Below are positions 1 through 5,134 of a DNA stretch of 8,004 nucleotides, one piece after another. The first letter of the stretch is position 1; every line of letters begins with the position of its first letter. Where the stretch lies: the NCBI GenBank assembly GCA_010672185.1, contig JAAHHL010000268.1:1-8004 (forward strand), read 5' to 3'. The position numbers and the translations under genes are program-made. The notes beneath the pieces were generated by a model that was not told the origin of the DNA, searched no databases, and saw nothing but the letters and a program-made list of their open reading frames with translations. Source of the DNA: Caldora sp. SIO3E6 (lineage in GTDB: Bacteria > Cyanobacteriota > Cyanobacteriia > Cyanobacteriales > Coleofasciculaceae).

Positions 1-1
1 T

Positions 2-811
2 AAGATCCAGCGGCGTCTCACAGCAACGGTTCGCCTCCAGAGGAAGTCTCCTCCCCCAATAACATCATTACCTCAAACCCCAACACAAGCGATCGCTACT
101 TTGGCTCGAGGCATCGCTGCAATTATTGGTTTGGTGTTGCGCTTGGTGCTTAGTATTCTGCTCGCCTGCCTGGATACAACTTGGGAGATGCTCTTAGGAG
201 GTATAGGAGCAGCAACGGGGACAATTGCTGGGTTGATTTTGATTAGTGGGACAAGTTTTGGCGATTACTTTGCTGACTGGCTCTCTTGGCACTTACCCCT
301 ACTCCTACCTGATGTCGAGAGTACAGTATGGCAAGTCATGCCTCTATTTGCTATTGCTGGGTTAGGTACTGGTTGGGGTTTAACCCTAGCCGGAGGTTTT
401 CGGCAGGAACGACGTCCCTTGATAGCAGGGTTGATGGGCATTTTTGGCTATAGTATCGGTTGGTTAATTTGGCAGGAATCGGTTTCTTATGCCTTAATAG
501 AACGCCTGTTAGGAGTAGTTACCGCTATTGCAGTTACTCCCCTAGCCTTGGGTTTGGGACTACCCAGTCATTATTTAGTTCACACCTTAGTTGCCGCTGC
601 TGGTACTGGCACTATTTTTAGTGGTTTAGCTTGGTTAGGACTTTTACCTGTAGATATGCTGATTAATATCTTTTCTGCCTCAGAAGCTAGCTTAGTTGAT
701 TTAATCTACACTGTTGCTTTTTTTAGTCTCTTAGGCATCACCACCGGACTTTGCTTGGGAGTGAGTTATTATGTCGTAGTACCAATCCTACGTCGGTTGG
801 GTTGGAACTGA
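2..811 (+). CDS. Polytopic membrane protein, C-terminal part (5'-partial)
   Basis: The reading frame is open from the window edge, so the true start lies upstream; the TTG at 101 is only an internal leucine codon. About 269 residues are visible. The first ~33 are hydrophilic and rich in Arg, Pro and Thr, and look like a cytoplasmic linker. They are followed by about seven hydrophobic segments, at roughly visible residues 34-57, 63-83, 112-131, 139-157, 169-187, 191-214 and 231-261, many rich in Gly (for example GGIGAATGTIAGL). The protein ends in RRLGWN. I do not recognise a named family. A basic linker leading into a C-terminal membrane domain is compatible with a cyanobacterial Ser/Thr kinase or another modular membrane protein, but no such upstream domain is visible. 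A HIP1 octamer lies in the linker. A heptamer tandem repeat follows the stop codon. Confidence 0.7.
   Translation, partial: KIQRRLTATVRLQRKSPPPITSLPQTPTQAIATLARGIAAIIGLVLRLVLSILLACLDTTWEMLLGGIGAATGTIAGLILISGTSFGDYFADWLSWHLPLLLPDVESTVWQVMPLFAIAGLGTGWGLTLAGGFRQERRPLIAGLMGIFGYSIGWLIWQESVSYALIERLLGVVTAIAVTPLALGLGLPSHYLVHTLVAAAGTGTIFSGLAWLGLLPVDMLINIFSASEASLVDLIYTVAFFSLLGITTGLCLGVSYYVVVPILRRLGWN
89..96. repeat. HIP1 octamer GCGATCGC
   Basis: Exact GCGATCGC palindrome, the highly iterated motif abundant in many cyanobacterial genomes; it supports the taxonomic call. Confidence 0.9.
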
Positions 812-820
812 TATAGCGCA

Positions 821-848
821 ATTCAAAATTCAAAATTCAAAATTCAAA
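821..848. repeat. Heptamer tandem repeat (ATTCAAA)x4
   Basis: Four perfect head-to-tail copies of ATTCAAA, followed by a partial unit, begin 10 bp after the stop of the membrane protein gene. This is the short tandemly repeated repetitive (STRR) heptamer type known in cyanobacterial intergenic regions. No promoter or terminator function is evident. Confidence 0.9.
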
Positions 849-926
849 ATCAAATACTTACACACCCGAATATTGGGCTCAAAACCCGCCCAACACCATC
901 CCCTAATTAACGCAACCAATCCCCGT

Positions 927-1715
927 ATGAAAATCGCTACTTGGAACGTCAACTCAATTCGTACTCGCCAAGAACAGGTAGTGGATTGGTTGCAAACAAA
1001 TAAAGTAGATGTGCTTTGCCTGCAAGAAACTAAAGTGGTAGATCCTGACTTTCCGCGATCGCCTTTTGAGGATTTGGGCTATCATCTCTATATTTACGGG
1101 CAAAAAGCCTATAACGGTGTTGCTATCTTCAGCTTGAAACCCCTTGAACAAGTTGGTACTGGCTTTACCGCAGTGCTGAAGGAGGATGAGGTAGGGGAGT
1201 TAGATGAACAAAAGCGGGTAATTACCGGTGCAGTAGACGGTGTCCGCATTGTTAATCTTTACGTCCCCAATGGTGCTTCGGTAGGCTCTGATAAGTATGA
1301 ATACAAGCTCCGTTGGTTGAAAATTCTGCGAGAATATTTGCGATCGCTTTTAGAAAAACCACCCCAGGCTCTTTGTGTTTGTGGAGACTTTAATATTGCC
1401 CTAGAAAACAGAGATATTTATAACCCTAAGGGTAGAGAAAAACATATCATGGCTTCCCCCGCTGAACGTCAAGCCTTACAGGAAGTTCTAGCATTAGGCT
1501 TAGCCGATGCCTTTCGCAAATTTACCACAGAGGAAGGTCACTTCAGCTGGTGGGACTATCGCCATGATGGCTTCAACCGCAACCGAGGTTGGCGCATTGA
1601 TCATCTCTACCTTACTCCTAACCTCTACGAGCAAGCCACTAGTTGTGCGATTGATATTTCACCTAGGAAGTTAACGAAACCTAGCGATCATGCTCCAGTT
1701 ATTGTGGAATTGTAG
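927..1715 (+). CDS. xth: Exodeoxyribonuclease III (AP endonuclease, EEP superfamily)
   Basis: Base-excision repair enzyme: it cleaves the backbone 5' of abasic sites and removes 3'-blocking groups and 3' nucleotides from duplex DNA, acting in the cytoplasm with Mg2+. The 262-residue product is close to the ~268 of E. coli ExoIII. All catalytic signatures are present: N7 in WNVNSIR, E34 in LQETK, Y112 in NLYVPNG, D154 and N156 in GDFN, the SWWDYR block at 207-212, D225 in RIDH, and D254-H255 in SDHAP. The start is the ATG at 927, because the family begins MKIATWNVNS; an in-frame TTG at 873 would add 18 residues with no family counterpart. No clear Shine-Dalgarno sequence precedes it. Two HIP1 octamers lie inside. 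It stands alone, with a 115-bp repeat-bearing gap upstream and 739 bp without genes downstream. Confidence 0.96.
   Translation: MKIATWNVNSIRTRQEQVVDWLQTNKVDVLCLQETKVVDPDFPRSPFEDLGYHLYIYGQKAYNGVAIFSLKPLEQVGTGFTAVLKEDEVGELDEQKRVITGAVDGVRIVNLYVPNGASVGSDKYEYKLRWLKILREYLRSLLEKPPQALCVCGDFNIALENRDIYNPKGREKHIMASPAERQALQEVLALGLADAFRKFTTEEGHFSWWDYRHDGFNRNRGWRIDHLYLTPNLYEQATSCAIDISPRKLTKPSDHAPVIVEL
1055..1062. repeat. HIP1 octamer GCGATCGC
   Basis: Exact copy within xth. Confidence 0.9.
1340..1347. repeat. HIP1 octamer GCGATCGC
   Basis: Exact copy within xth, the third in the window. None occurs in the remaining ~6.6 kb. Confidence 0.9.
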
Positions 1716-1777
1716 GGGCGGATTTAGGGTCACCTTCAACCCACATTCCGCACCCTGAAGTATCACAATACAATTTT

Positions 1778-1807
1778 AGGGTGACCGGGTGTAGGGTGAC
1801 CGGGTGT
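1778..1807. repeat. Two tandem copies of a 15-bp G-rich unit
   Basis: AGGGTGACCGGGTGT occurs at 1778-1792 and again, without a mismatch, at 1793-1807, followed by GGGGT. The GGGTGT theme recurs in the hairpin arms near 6452-6468, read on the opposite strand. Confidence 0.9.
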
Positions 1808-1832
1808 GGGGTATCAAGAATTATAGATTAGG

Positions 1833-1854
1833 ACAAGGGGCTTAAGCCCCTTGT
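1833..1854. repeat. Perfect 22-bp palindrome
   Basis: ACAAGGGGCTT followed directly by AAGCCCCTTGT makes an 11+11 bp palindrome with no spacer. It could form a stem in RNA about 118 bp after the xth stop, but it has no loop and no T-run, so it fits an intrinsic terminator poorly. It may be a dispersed palindromic repeat or a protein-binding site. Confidence 0.8.
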
Positions 1855-2442
1855 TAGCTTGCCCTACCTGAGAATGTCTTAACCGCCCTGGCGAATGCTA
1901 TAAATGAAACAGCTGCCTCAGTTGTTGATTTTAAGTATAAAAAGTTACATAATTACTACCAAAAATTAAGAAAATACCGATTGTGCCAGTTTGGGTGCGG
2001 AATGTGGGCTACAAAGAAATTAAGCGTCTAAATTCAGTTTTATTGATAAATAATACAAATTATTACGAGCTTAAGTCATTTTTTCTGTTTATCAAAGTTT
2101 TTTGTCTTTGACAAAAGTTAATTTTTTTTGATACTTTACTTTAAGTAAGCTTTACAATTATTAACAGCACCTAATTTAACTAAGGATTGCTGCACAAAAG
2201 TGAAAGCCATACCAAACGATGGCTCCAACTCTTTTTTCACCTTGAATTATCACAGTTTTATTGTCTTTTAGATAAAAAGCACTGCATTTTCTATAGGAAA
2301 CCCCTAGGTAGCCTTAGTGGATGCCAAGGTTGTTTATGTTTTGTTTTTTTACAAACAACTAACAACTAACTACAAACAACAAGTTAAGTCTGATTGAACA
2401 CTTTTCCTATGATTTGCCAAGAACAATACAACAACAAGTAGT

Positions 2443-2447
2443 GAGGG
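2443..2447 (+). promoter_or_regulatory. Shine-Dalgarno sequence for the EEP gene
   Basis: GAGGG ends 7 nt before the ATG at 2455, supporting this start. A TATGAT hexamer at 2408-2413 could be a -10 box, but no -35 is spaced correctly. Confidence 0.55.
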
Positions 2448-2454
2448 AATTTCC

Positions 2455-3258
2455 ATGTTAACTCAGACACAACATGTTGGCGATCAACAGAATACAAAAA
2501 CTAAGCAAGTCCTATCTTCTCATTTAAGAATCGCATCAATTAATATTGAAGGAAATTGCCACTTAGACCGTGTTATTCCCTTCTTGAAAAAACAAAATGT
2601 AGATATTATCTGTTTGCAGGAAGTATTCTCCCAAAATCTGATACTTTTTGAGCAGCAGCTTGAGAAAAAATCTTACTTTTGTGCTAATGCTACCCTGACA
2701 AAATCAAATGATTTCAGATTTGACCCTTTAGGAGAGTGGGGGACGGCAATTCTTACCAATCTCCCTATTATTGAGAGAGGACAAAATTACTATTTTGGCA
2801 AATCTCAATACACTCCAGAACTAGTACCATATAATAATAACTCACGATATAGGGCATTGCAGTTTGTGAATGTTGTTTATGAGGACATAGTATTCACTAT
2901 TGCAACAACACACTTTACCTGGTCACCTAATGGAAAACCTGATCTAAAACAATGGAGAGATTTAAGGAAACTATTACCCATCCTCAAAGATTTGAAAAGT
3001 TTTACTCTTTTGGGAGATTTTAATGCACCCCGTGGGAGTGCGGTGTTTTCTGAACTCTCCAAATATTACCAAGATAATATTCCAAGCTCCATCAAATCTA
3101 CCATTGATGGAACCTTGCATCGTTCTGGTGAAATAAATCTGGTAGTAGATGGTATCTTCACAACATCGGATTACTACGCATCCAATGTGGAAATTCATAC
3201 TGGTGTAAGTGATCATTGTGCCCTCATAGCCAATATTCAACGCCAATTTTCATATTGA
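2455..3258 (+). CDS. Endonuclease/exonuclease/phosphatase (EEP) superfamily protein
   Basis: 267 residues of the Mg2+-dependent phosphodiesterase fold shared by DNase I, ExoIII and inositol phosphatases. The active-site set is complete: N30 in SINIEGN, E56 in CLQEV, H153 in TTHFTW, D188 and N190 in GDFNAP, D232 in VVDGIF, and D253-H254 in SDHCAL. The first ~23 residues are polar and Gln/Thr-rich, with no signal peptide, so the protein is probably cytoplasmic. The substrate cannot be read from sequence. It lacks the ExoIII-specific blocks (WNVNSIR, SWWDYR), so it is not a second xth. It has a good ribosome binding site and stands alone between a long intergenic region and a convergent ispG. 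Its composition is visibly more A/T-rich than xth and it has no HIP1 site, which could mean later acquisition. Confidence 0.87.
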   Translation: MLTQTQHVGDQQNTKTKQVLSSHLRIASINIEGNCHLDRVIPFLKKQNVDIICLQEVFSQNLILFEQQLEKKSYFCANATLTKSNDFRFDPLGEWGTAILTNLPIIERGQNYYFGKSQYTPELVPYNNNSRYRALQFVNVVYEDIVFTIATTHFTWSPNGKPDLKQWRDLRKLLPILKDLKSFTLLGDFNAPRGSAVFSELSKYYQDNIPSSIKSTIDGTLHRSGEINLVVDGIFTTSDYYASNVEIHTGVSDHCALIANIQRQFSY

Positions 3259-3261
3259 CTT

Positions 3262-3296
3262 ATATCAAGTTCGGTTGAACTCACATCACTTGATAT
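3262..3296. terminator. Possible terminator hairpin after the EEP gene
   Basis: ATATCAAGT (3262-3270) pairs with ACTTGATAT (3288-3296) around a 17-nt loop, starting 3 bp after the stop and followed by TATTACT. The stem is A/T-rich and the T-run is weak, so termination is uncertain. Confidence 0.35.
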
Positions 3297-3350
3297 TATT
3301 ACTCTCGATAAACACACTCAACCGCAAGGGTGTTGGGCGAAGCATTTGGA

Positions 3351-3356
3351 TAGGTA
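3351..3356. repeat. Target-site duplication TAGGTA, left of MITE copy 1
   Basis: TAGGTA directly abuts GGGC at the left end of copy 1 and recurs at 3559-3564 directly after the terminal CCC. Confidence 0.8.
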
Positions 3357-3392
3357 GGGCTTGCTGAATAAGTGTGTAAGCCATGCCAGACA

Positions 3393-3485
3393 ATGCTTTC
3401 AGCGGTTTATAAGCCTGGTGTTGTGCAAGGAAATGAATATGAGTGGCTCAAAAAGCTGGCATTGTTGCGGAAAATCCCTGAGTAA
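3393..3485 (+). other. 30-codon reading frame inside MITE copy 1, possible transposase tail
   Basis: ATG to TAA frame whose end reads NEYEWLKKLALLRKIPE. The final ~17 codons and the stop are kept in copy 2 (reading NEYEWLKKLALLWKIPG), but there the upstream part is lost to a ~33-bp deletion and an in-frame stop. No ribosome binding site is seen. It is more likely a relic of a parental IS gene than an expressed peptide. Confidence 0.3.
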
Positions 3486-3490
3486 TCTTC

Positions 3491-3539
3491 AAGCTGAAAG
3501 CTGACAGCTGACAGCTGAAAGCTAAAAACTGATAGCTAA
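3491..3539 (+). repeat. Seven-unit heptamer array (AGCTGA-type) in MITE copy 1
   Basis: Units in order: AAGCTGA, AAGCTGA, CAGCTGA, CAGCTGA, AAGCTAA, AAACTGA, TAGCTAA. Many contain PvuII-type CAGCTG or AGCT cores. Copy 2 holds the same seven units, with the second and third types exchanged (two base differences). Confidence 0.85.
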
Positions 3540-3558
3540 TGACTTATTCAGCAGACCC

Positions 3559-3564
3559 TAGGTA
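3559..3564. repeat. Target-site duplication TAGGTA, right of MITE copy 1
   Basis: Partner of 3351-3356. A further TAGGTA at 3569-3574 belongs to the surrounding sequence. Confidence 0.8.
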
Positions 3565-3640
3565 TACTTAGGTATGTGTACTTAAATTGTCGCCCAAATG
3601 CTTTGCCCCTACATCCAATTTTCAACTTTGAAGACACACC

Positions 3641-4858
3641 CTAAGGCTCAACCCAGCGACCATCGGCTTTGATTAAATTAATTAATTCCTCTACACCTTG
3701 GGTTTCTGGGACTTTTTTAATTTCCTCTCGCCCCCGATAGAGAGAAATATAACCGGGTTGTTTACCCACATAACCATAATCAGCGTCTGCCATTTCACCA
3801 GGGCCATTAACAATACAACCCATAACTGCTATATCTAAACCAGTGAGGTGTTTGGTCGCTTCCCGGACTTGGTGCAAAACGTCTTCTAAGTTAAACAAAG
3901 TACGCCCACAGGAAGGACAAGCAACATACTCTACCATGGTTTTCCGCAATCCCAGGGCTTGCAGGATGCTGTAGCAGACAGGTATTTCTTTTTCTGGAGC
4001 TTCGGTGAGGGAAACCCGGATCGTATCACCAATACCTTCAGCTAAAAGGGTGCCAATACCAGCAGTAGACTTGATACGCCCATATTCTCCATCCCCAGCC
4101 TCTGTAACACCCAAATGCAAGGGGTAATCCATACCCAAAGCATCCATTCGCTCTACCATAAGGCGATAGGCGGCTAGCATTACTGGCACTCGTGAAGCTT
4201 TCAGGGAAATTACCAAGTTGTAGAAGTCCAAGGACTCACAGATGCGAATAAATTCTAGGGCAGACTCTACCATACCTTCTGGAGTATCACCATAGGTAAA
4301 TAGCATCCGCTCCGCCAGGGAACCGTGGTTAACACCAATACGCATCGCTTTACCCTGCTCCCGGAGAGAAACTACCAATGGTGACAAGGTTTCACGAATT
4401 TTGTTGCCAATTTCCCCAAATTCCTCTTCGGTATATTCCGTGCGCTCAAGTTTTGGCTTTTCAAAAACATACAACCCCGGATTAATCCGTACCTTATCCA
4501 CATGCTTGGCAACTTCCAGGGCAATTTTCATGCCGTTGTGGTGAACATCCGCTACTAGGGGCACTGCCTGGTAAGTCTGGACTAATTTTTCCTTGATTTG
4601 AGCCAAAGCTTTAGCATGACCAATACTAGGTACTGTAACCCGAACTATCTCGCAGCCAGCTTCATGGAGGCGGCGAATAGCGGCAACGGAACCATCAATA
4701 TCCAAGGTGTCTTCATTAATCATCGATTGCACCACTACAGGGTTGTTACCACCAATAGTGGCGCTACCGACTCTTACAGGGCGAGTCTTGCGCCGCTGAA
4801 TTGTAGTATCAATAGCTGTCGGCCTAGGGGCAGTTGAGGGAGTAATCAGTGTTTGCAT
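3641..4858 (-). CDS. ispG: 4-Hydroxy-3-methylbut-2-enyl diphosphate synthase (IspG/GcpE)
   Basis: Penultimate step of the MEP isoprenoid pathway: reductive ring opening of MEcPP to HMBPP by a [4Fe-4S] enzyme, with ferredoxin as the likely donor in cyanobacteria. It supplies carotenoids, the phytol of chlorophyll, and quinone side chains. The product is 405 residues, the normal length of the bacterial/cyanobacterial form without the extra middle domain of plant enzymes. The TIM-barrel part has VQSM (43-46), the ADVHHNG block (103-109) and INPG (125-128). The C-terminal cluster domain has C314 and C317 in CPSCGRT, C348 in GCIVNGPGE and E355. The ATG at 4858 gives a short variable N-terminal leader before TRPVRVG. 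A plausible promoter lies just upstream. Inverted MITE copies lie on both sides (82 bp past the stop, 92 bp before the start) but the gene is intact. Confidence 0.98.
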   Translation of the reverse strand: MQTLITPSTAPRPTAIDTTIQRRKTRPVRVGSATIGGNNPVVVQSMINEDTLDIDGSVAAIRRLHEAGCEIVRVTVPSIGHAKALAQIKEKLVQTYQAVPLVADVHHNGMKIALEVAKHVDKVRINPGLYVFEKPKLERTEYTEEEFGEIGNKIRETLSPLVVSLREQGKAMRIGVNHGSLAERMLFTYGDTPEGMVESALEFIRICESLDFYNLVISLKASRVPVMLAAYRLMVERMDALGMDYPLHLGVTEAGDGEYGRIKSTAGIGTLLAEGIGDTIRVSLTEAPEKEIPVCYSILQALGLRKTMVEYVACPSCGRTLFNLEDVLHQVREATKHLTGLDIAVMGCIVNGPGEMADADYGYVGKQPGYISLYRGREEIKKVPETQGVEELINLIKADGRWVEP

Positions 4859-4885
4859 AAACTGTTTGCTGACTTCTGTAGCGAG

Positions 4886-4914
4886 AATATCAGTTATTTT
4901 GCGCTATTTCTCAA
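4886..4914 (-). promoter_or_regulatory. Candidate promoter of ispG
   Basis: On the minus strand, TTGAGA (4909-4914, -35) and GATATT (4886-4891, -10) are separated by 17 bp. Transcription would start near 4879, leaving a leader of about 20 nt. The -35 matches consensus at 5 of 6 positions and the -10 at 4 of 6. MITE copy 2 begins 36 bp upstream of the -35. Confidence 0.4.
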
Positions 4915-4944
4915 TTTGTAACTTTAAGAAATTGCAAACGCCCC

Positions 4945-4950
4945 TAAGTA
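4945..4950. repeat. Target-site duplication TAAGTA, left of MITE copy 2
   Basis: Abuts the GGGC terminus. The same 6 bp recur at 5120-5125, and the direct repeat can be read as 10 bp (CCCTAAGTAG) if terminal bases are included. Confidence 0.8.
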
Positions 4951-5119
4951 GGGCTTGGGAGAATAAGTCATTAGCTATCAGTTTTTAGCTTTCAGCTGTC
5001 AGCTTTCAGCTGTCAGCTTGAAGATTACCCAGGGATCTTCCACAACAATGCCAGCTTTTTGAGCCATTCATATTCATTTCTTTATCTGGCATCGCTTTCG
5101 GCCCTATTCTCCCAAGCCC
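4951..5119 (-). mobile_element. MITE copy 2 (non-autonomous, 169 bp)
   Basis: Perfect 15-bp terminal inverted repeats: GGGCTTGGGAGAATA (4951-4965) and TATTCTCCCAAGCCC (5105-5119), flanked by TAAGTA on both sides. Read on the minus strand it matches copy 1 over the AGCT heptamers and the NEYEWLKK-coding stretch with few differences. It lacks about 33 bp next to ATGCCAGA (5085-5092 as the complement). It lies in the 276-bp gap between the LRR gene stop (15 bp away) and the ispG start. Confidence 0.87.
4971..5019 (-). repeat. Seven-unit heptamer array in MITE copy 2
   Basis: Reverse complement of the array in copy 1, with units two and three exchanged in type. Read on the plus strand: TTAGCTA, TCAGTTT, TTAGCTT, TCAGCTG, TCAGCTT, TCAGCTG, TCAGCTT. 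Confidence 0.85.
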
Positions 5120-5125
5120 TAAGTA
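5120..5125. repeat. Target-site duplication TAAGTA, right of MITE copy 2
   Basis: Partner of 4945-4950. Confidence 0.8.
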
Positions 5126-5134
5126 GAGTGAAGC

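Larger units (their letters stand above)
1740..2008. repeat. 16-bp inverted repeat pair enclosing 237 bp
   Basis: CCCACATTCCGCACCC at 1740-1755 is the exact reverse complement of GGGTGCGGAATGTGGG at 1993-2008. The enclosed stretch carries the 22-bp palindrome and the 15-bp duplication but no reading frame. I see no clean target-site duplication outside the arms, so a transposable element is only one reading. The other is two opposed copies of a dispersed intergenic repeat. Confidence 0.65.
1716..2454. other. Gene-free, repeat-bearing intergenic region
   Basis: 739 bp with no convincing gene. The left part (to about 2010) holds a 16-bp inverted repeat, a 15-bp tandem duplication and a 22-bp palindrome, annotated separately. 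The middle (about 2011-2180) is A/T-rich with a small stem TTTTGTC/GACAAAA at 2100-2116 and a nearby T-run. The right part has a 9-bp direct repeat ACAAACAAC (2351-2359 and 2372-2380) enclosing two AACAACT heptamers (2354-2367). A short frame at 2187-2369 opens with TTG and shows no family features, so it is not called. Confidence 0.7.
3357..3558 (+). mobile_element. MITE copy 1 (non-autonomous, 202 bp)
   Basis: Terminal inverted repeats are GGGCTTGCTGAATAAG (3357-3372) and CTTATTCAGCAGACCC (3543-3558), matching at 14 of 16 positions. A perfect 6-bp duplication, TAGGTA, flanks the element. The interior has a 30-codon frame (3393-3485, ending KIPE then TAA) and seven AGCT-type heptamers (3491-3539). 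The right-hand ~130 bp are nearly identical to copy 2 at 4951-5119, in opposite orientation. No transposase is encoded, so mobility would depend on an IS elsewhere. A 5-6 bp duplication narrows the IS family, but I cannot name it. Confidence 0.85.
3335..3608. repeat. Outer inverted repeat interrupted by MITE copy 1
   Basis: GGGCGAAGCATTTGG (3335-3349) is complementary to CCAAATGCTTTGCCC (3594-3608) at 14 of 15 positions. The arms enclose MITE copy 1 with its duplication. Removing the MITE and one TAGGTA would leave an element of about 66 bp, typical of small cyanobacterial hairpin repeats, so copy 1 appears to have inserted into an older repeat. Confidence 0.65.

Noticed and set aside
873..926. 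TTG-initiated N-terminal extension of xth
   Set aside because: ExoIII proteins start at MKIATWNVNS; the extra 18 residues have no family counterpart and no ribosome site.
2091..2140. Intrinsic terminator near the T-run
   Set aside because: The TTTTGTC/GACAAAA stem is short and A/T-rich, the T-run is not adjacent, and it lies ~400 bp from the xth stop.
2187..2369. 60-codon frame starting at TTG
   Set aside because: No plausible domain, start codon abuts the only purine run, and it runs into the tandem A/C-rich repeats. Treated as non-coding.
3491..3539. CRISPR array
   Set aside because: Repeat period is 7 bp with no spacers and no cas genes in view; it is a tandem heptamer array inside a MITE.
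3357..5119. Composite transposon carrying ispG
   Set aside because: Each MITE copy has its own distinct 6-bp duplication, which indicates two independent insertions rather than movement of the whole unit.
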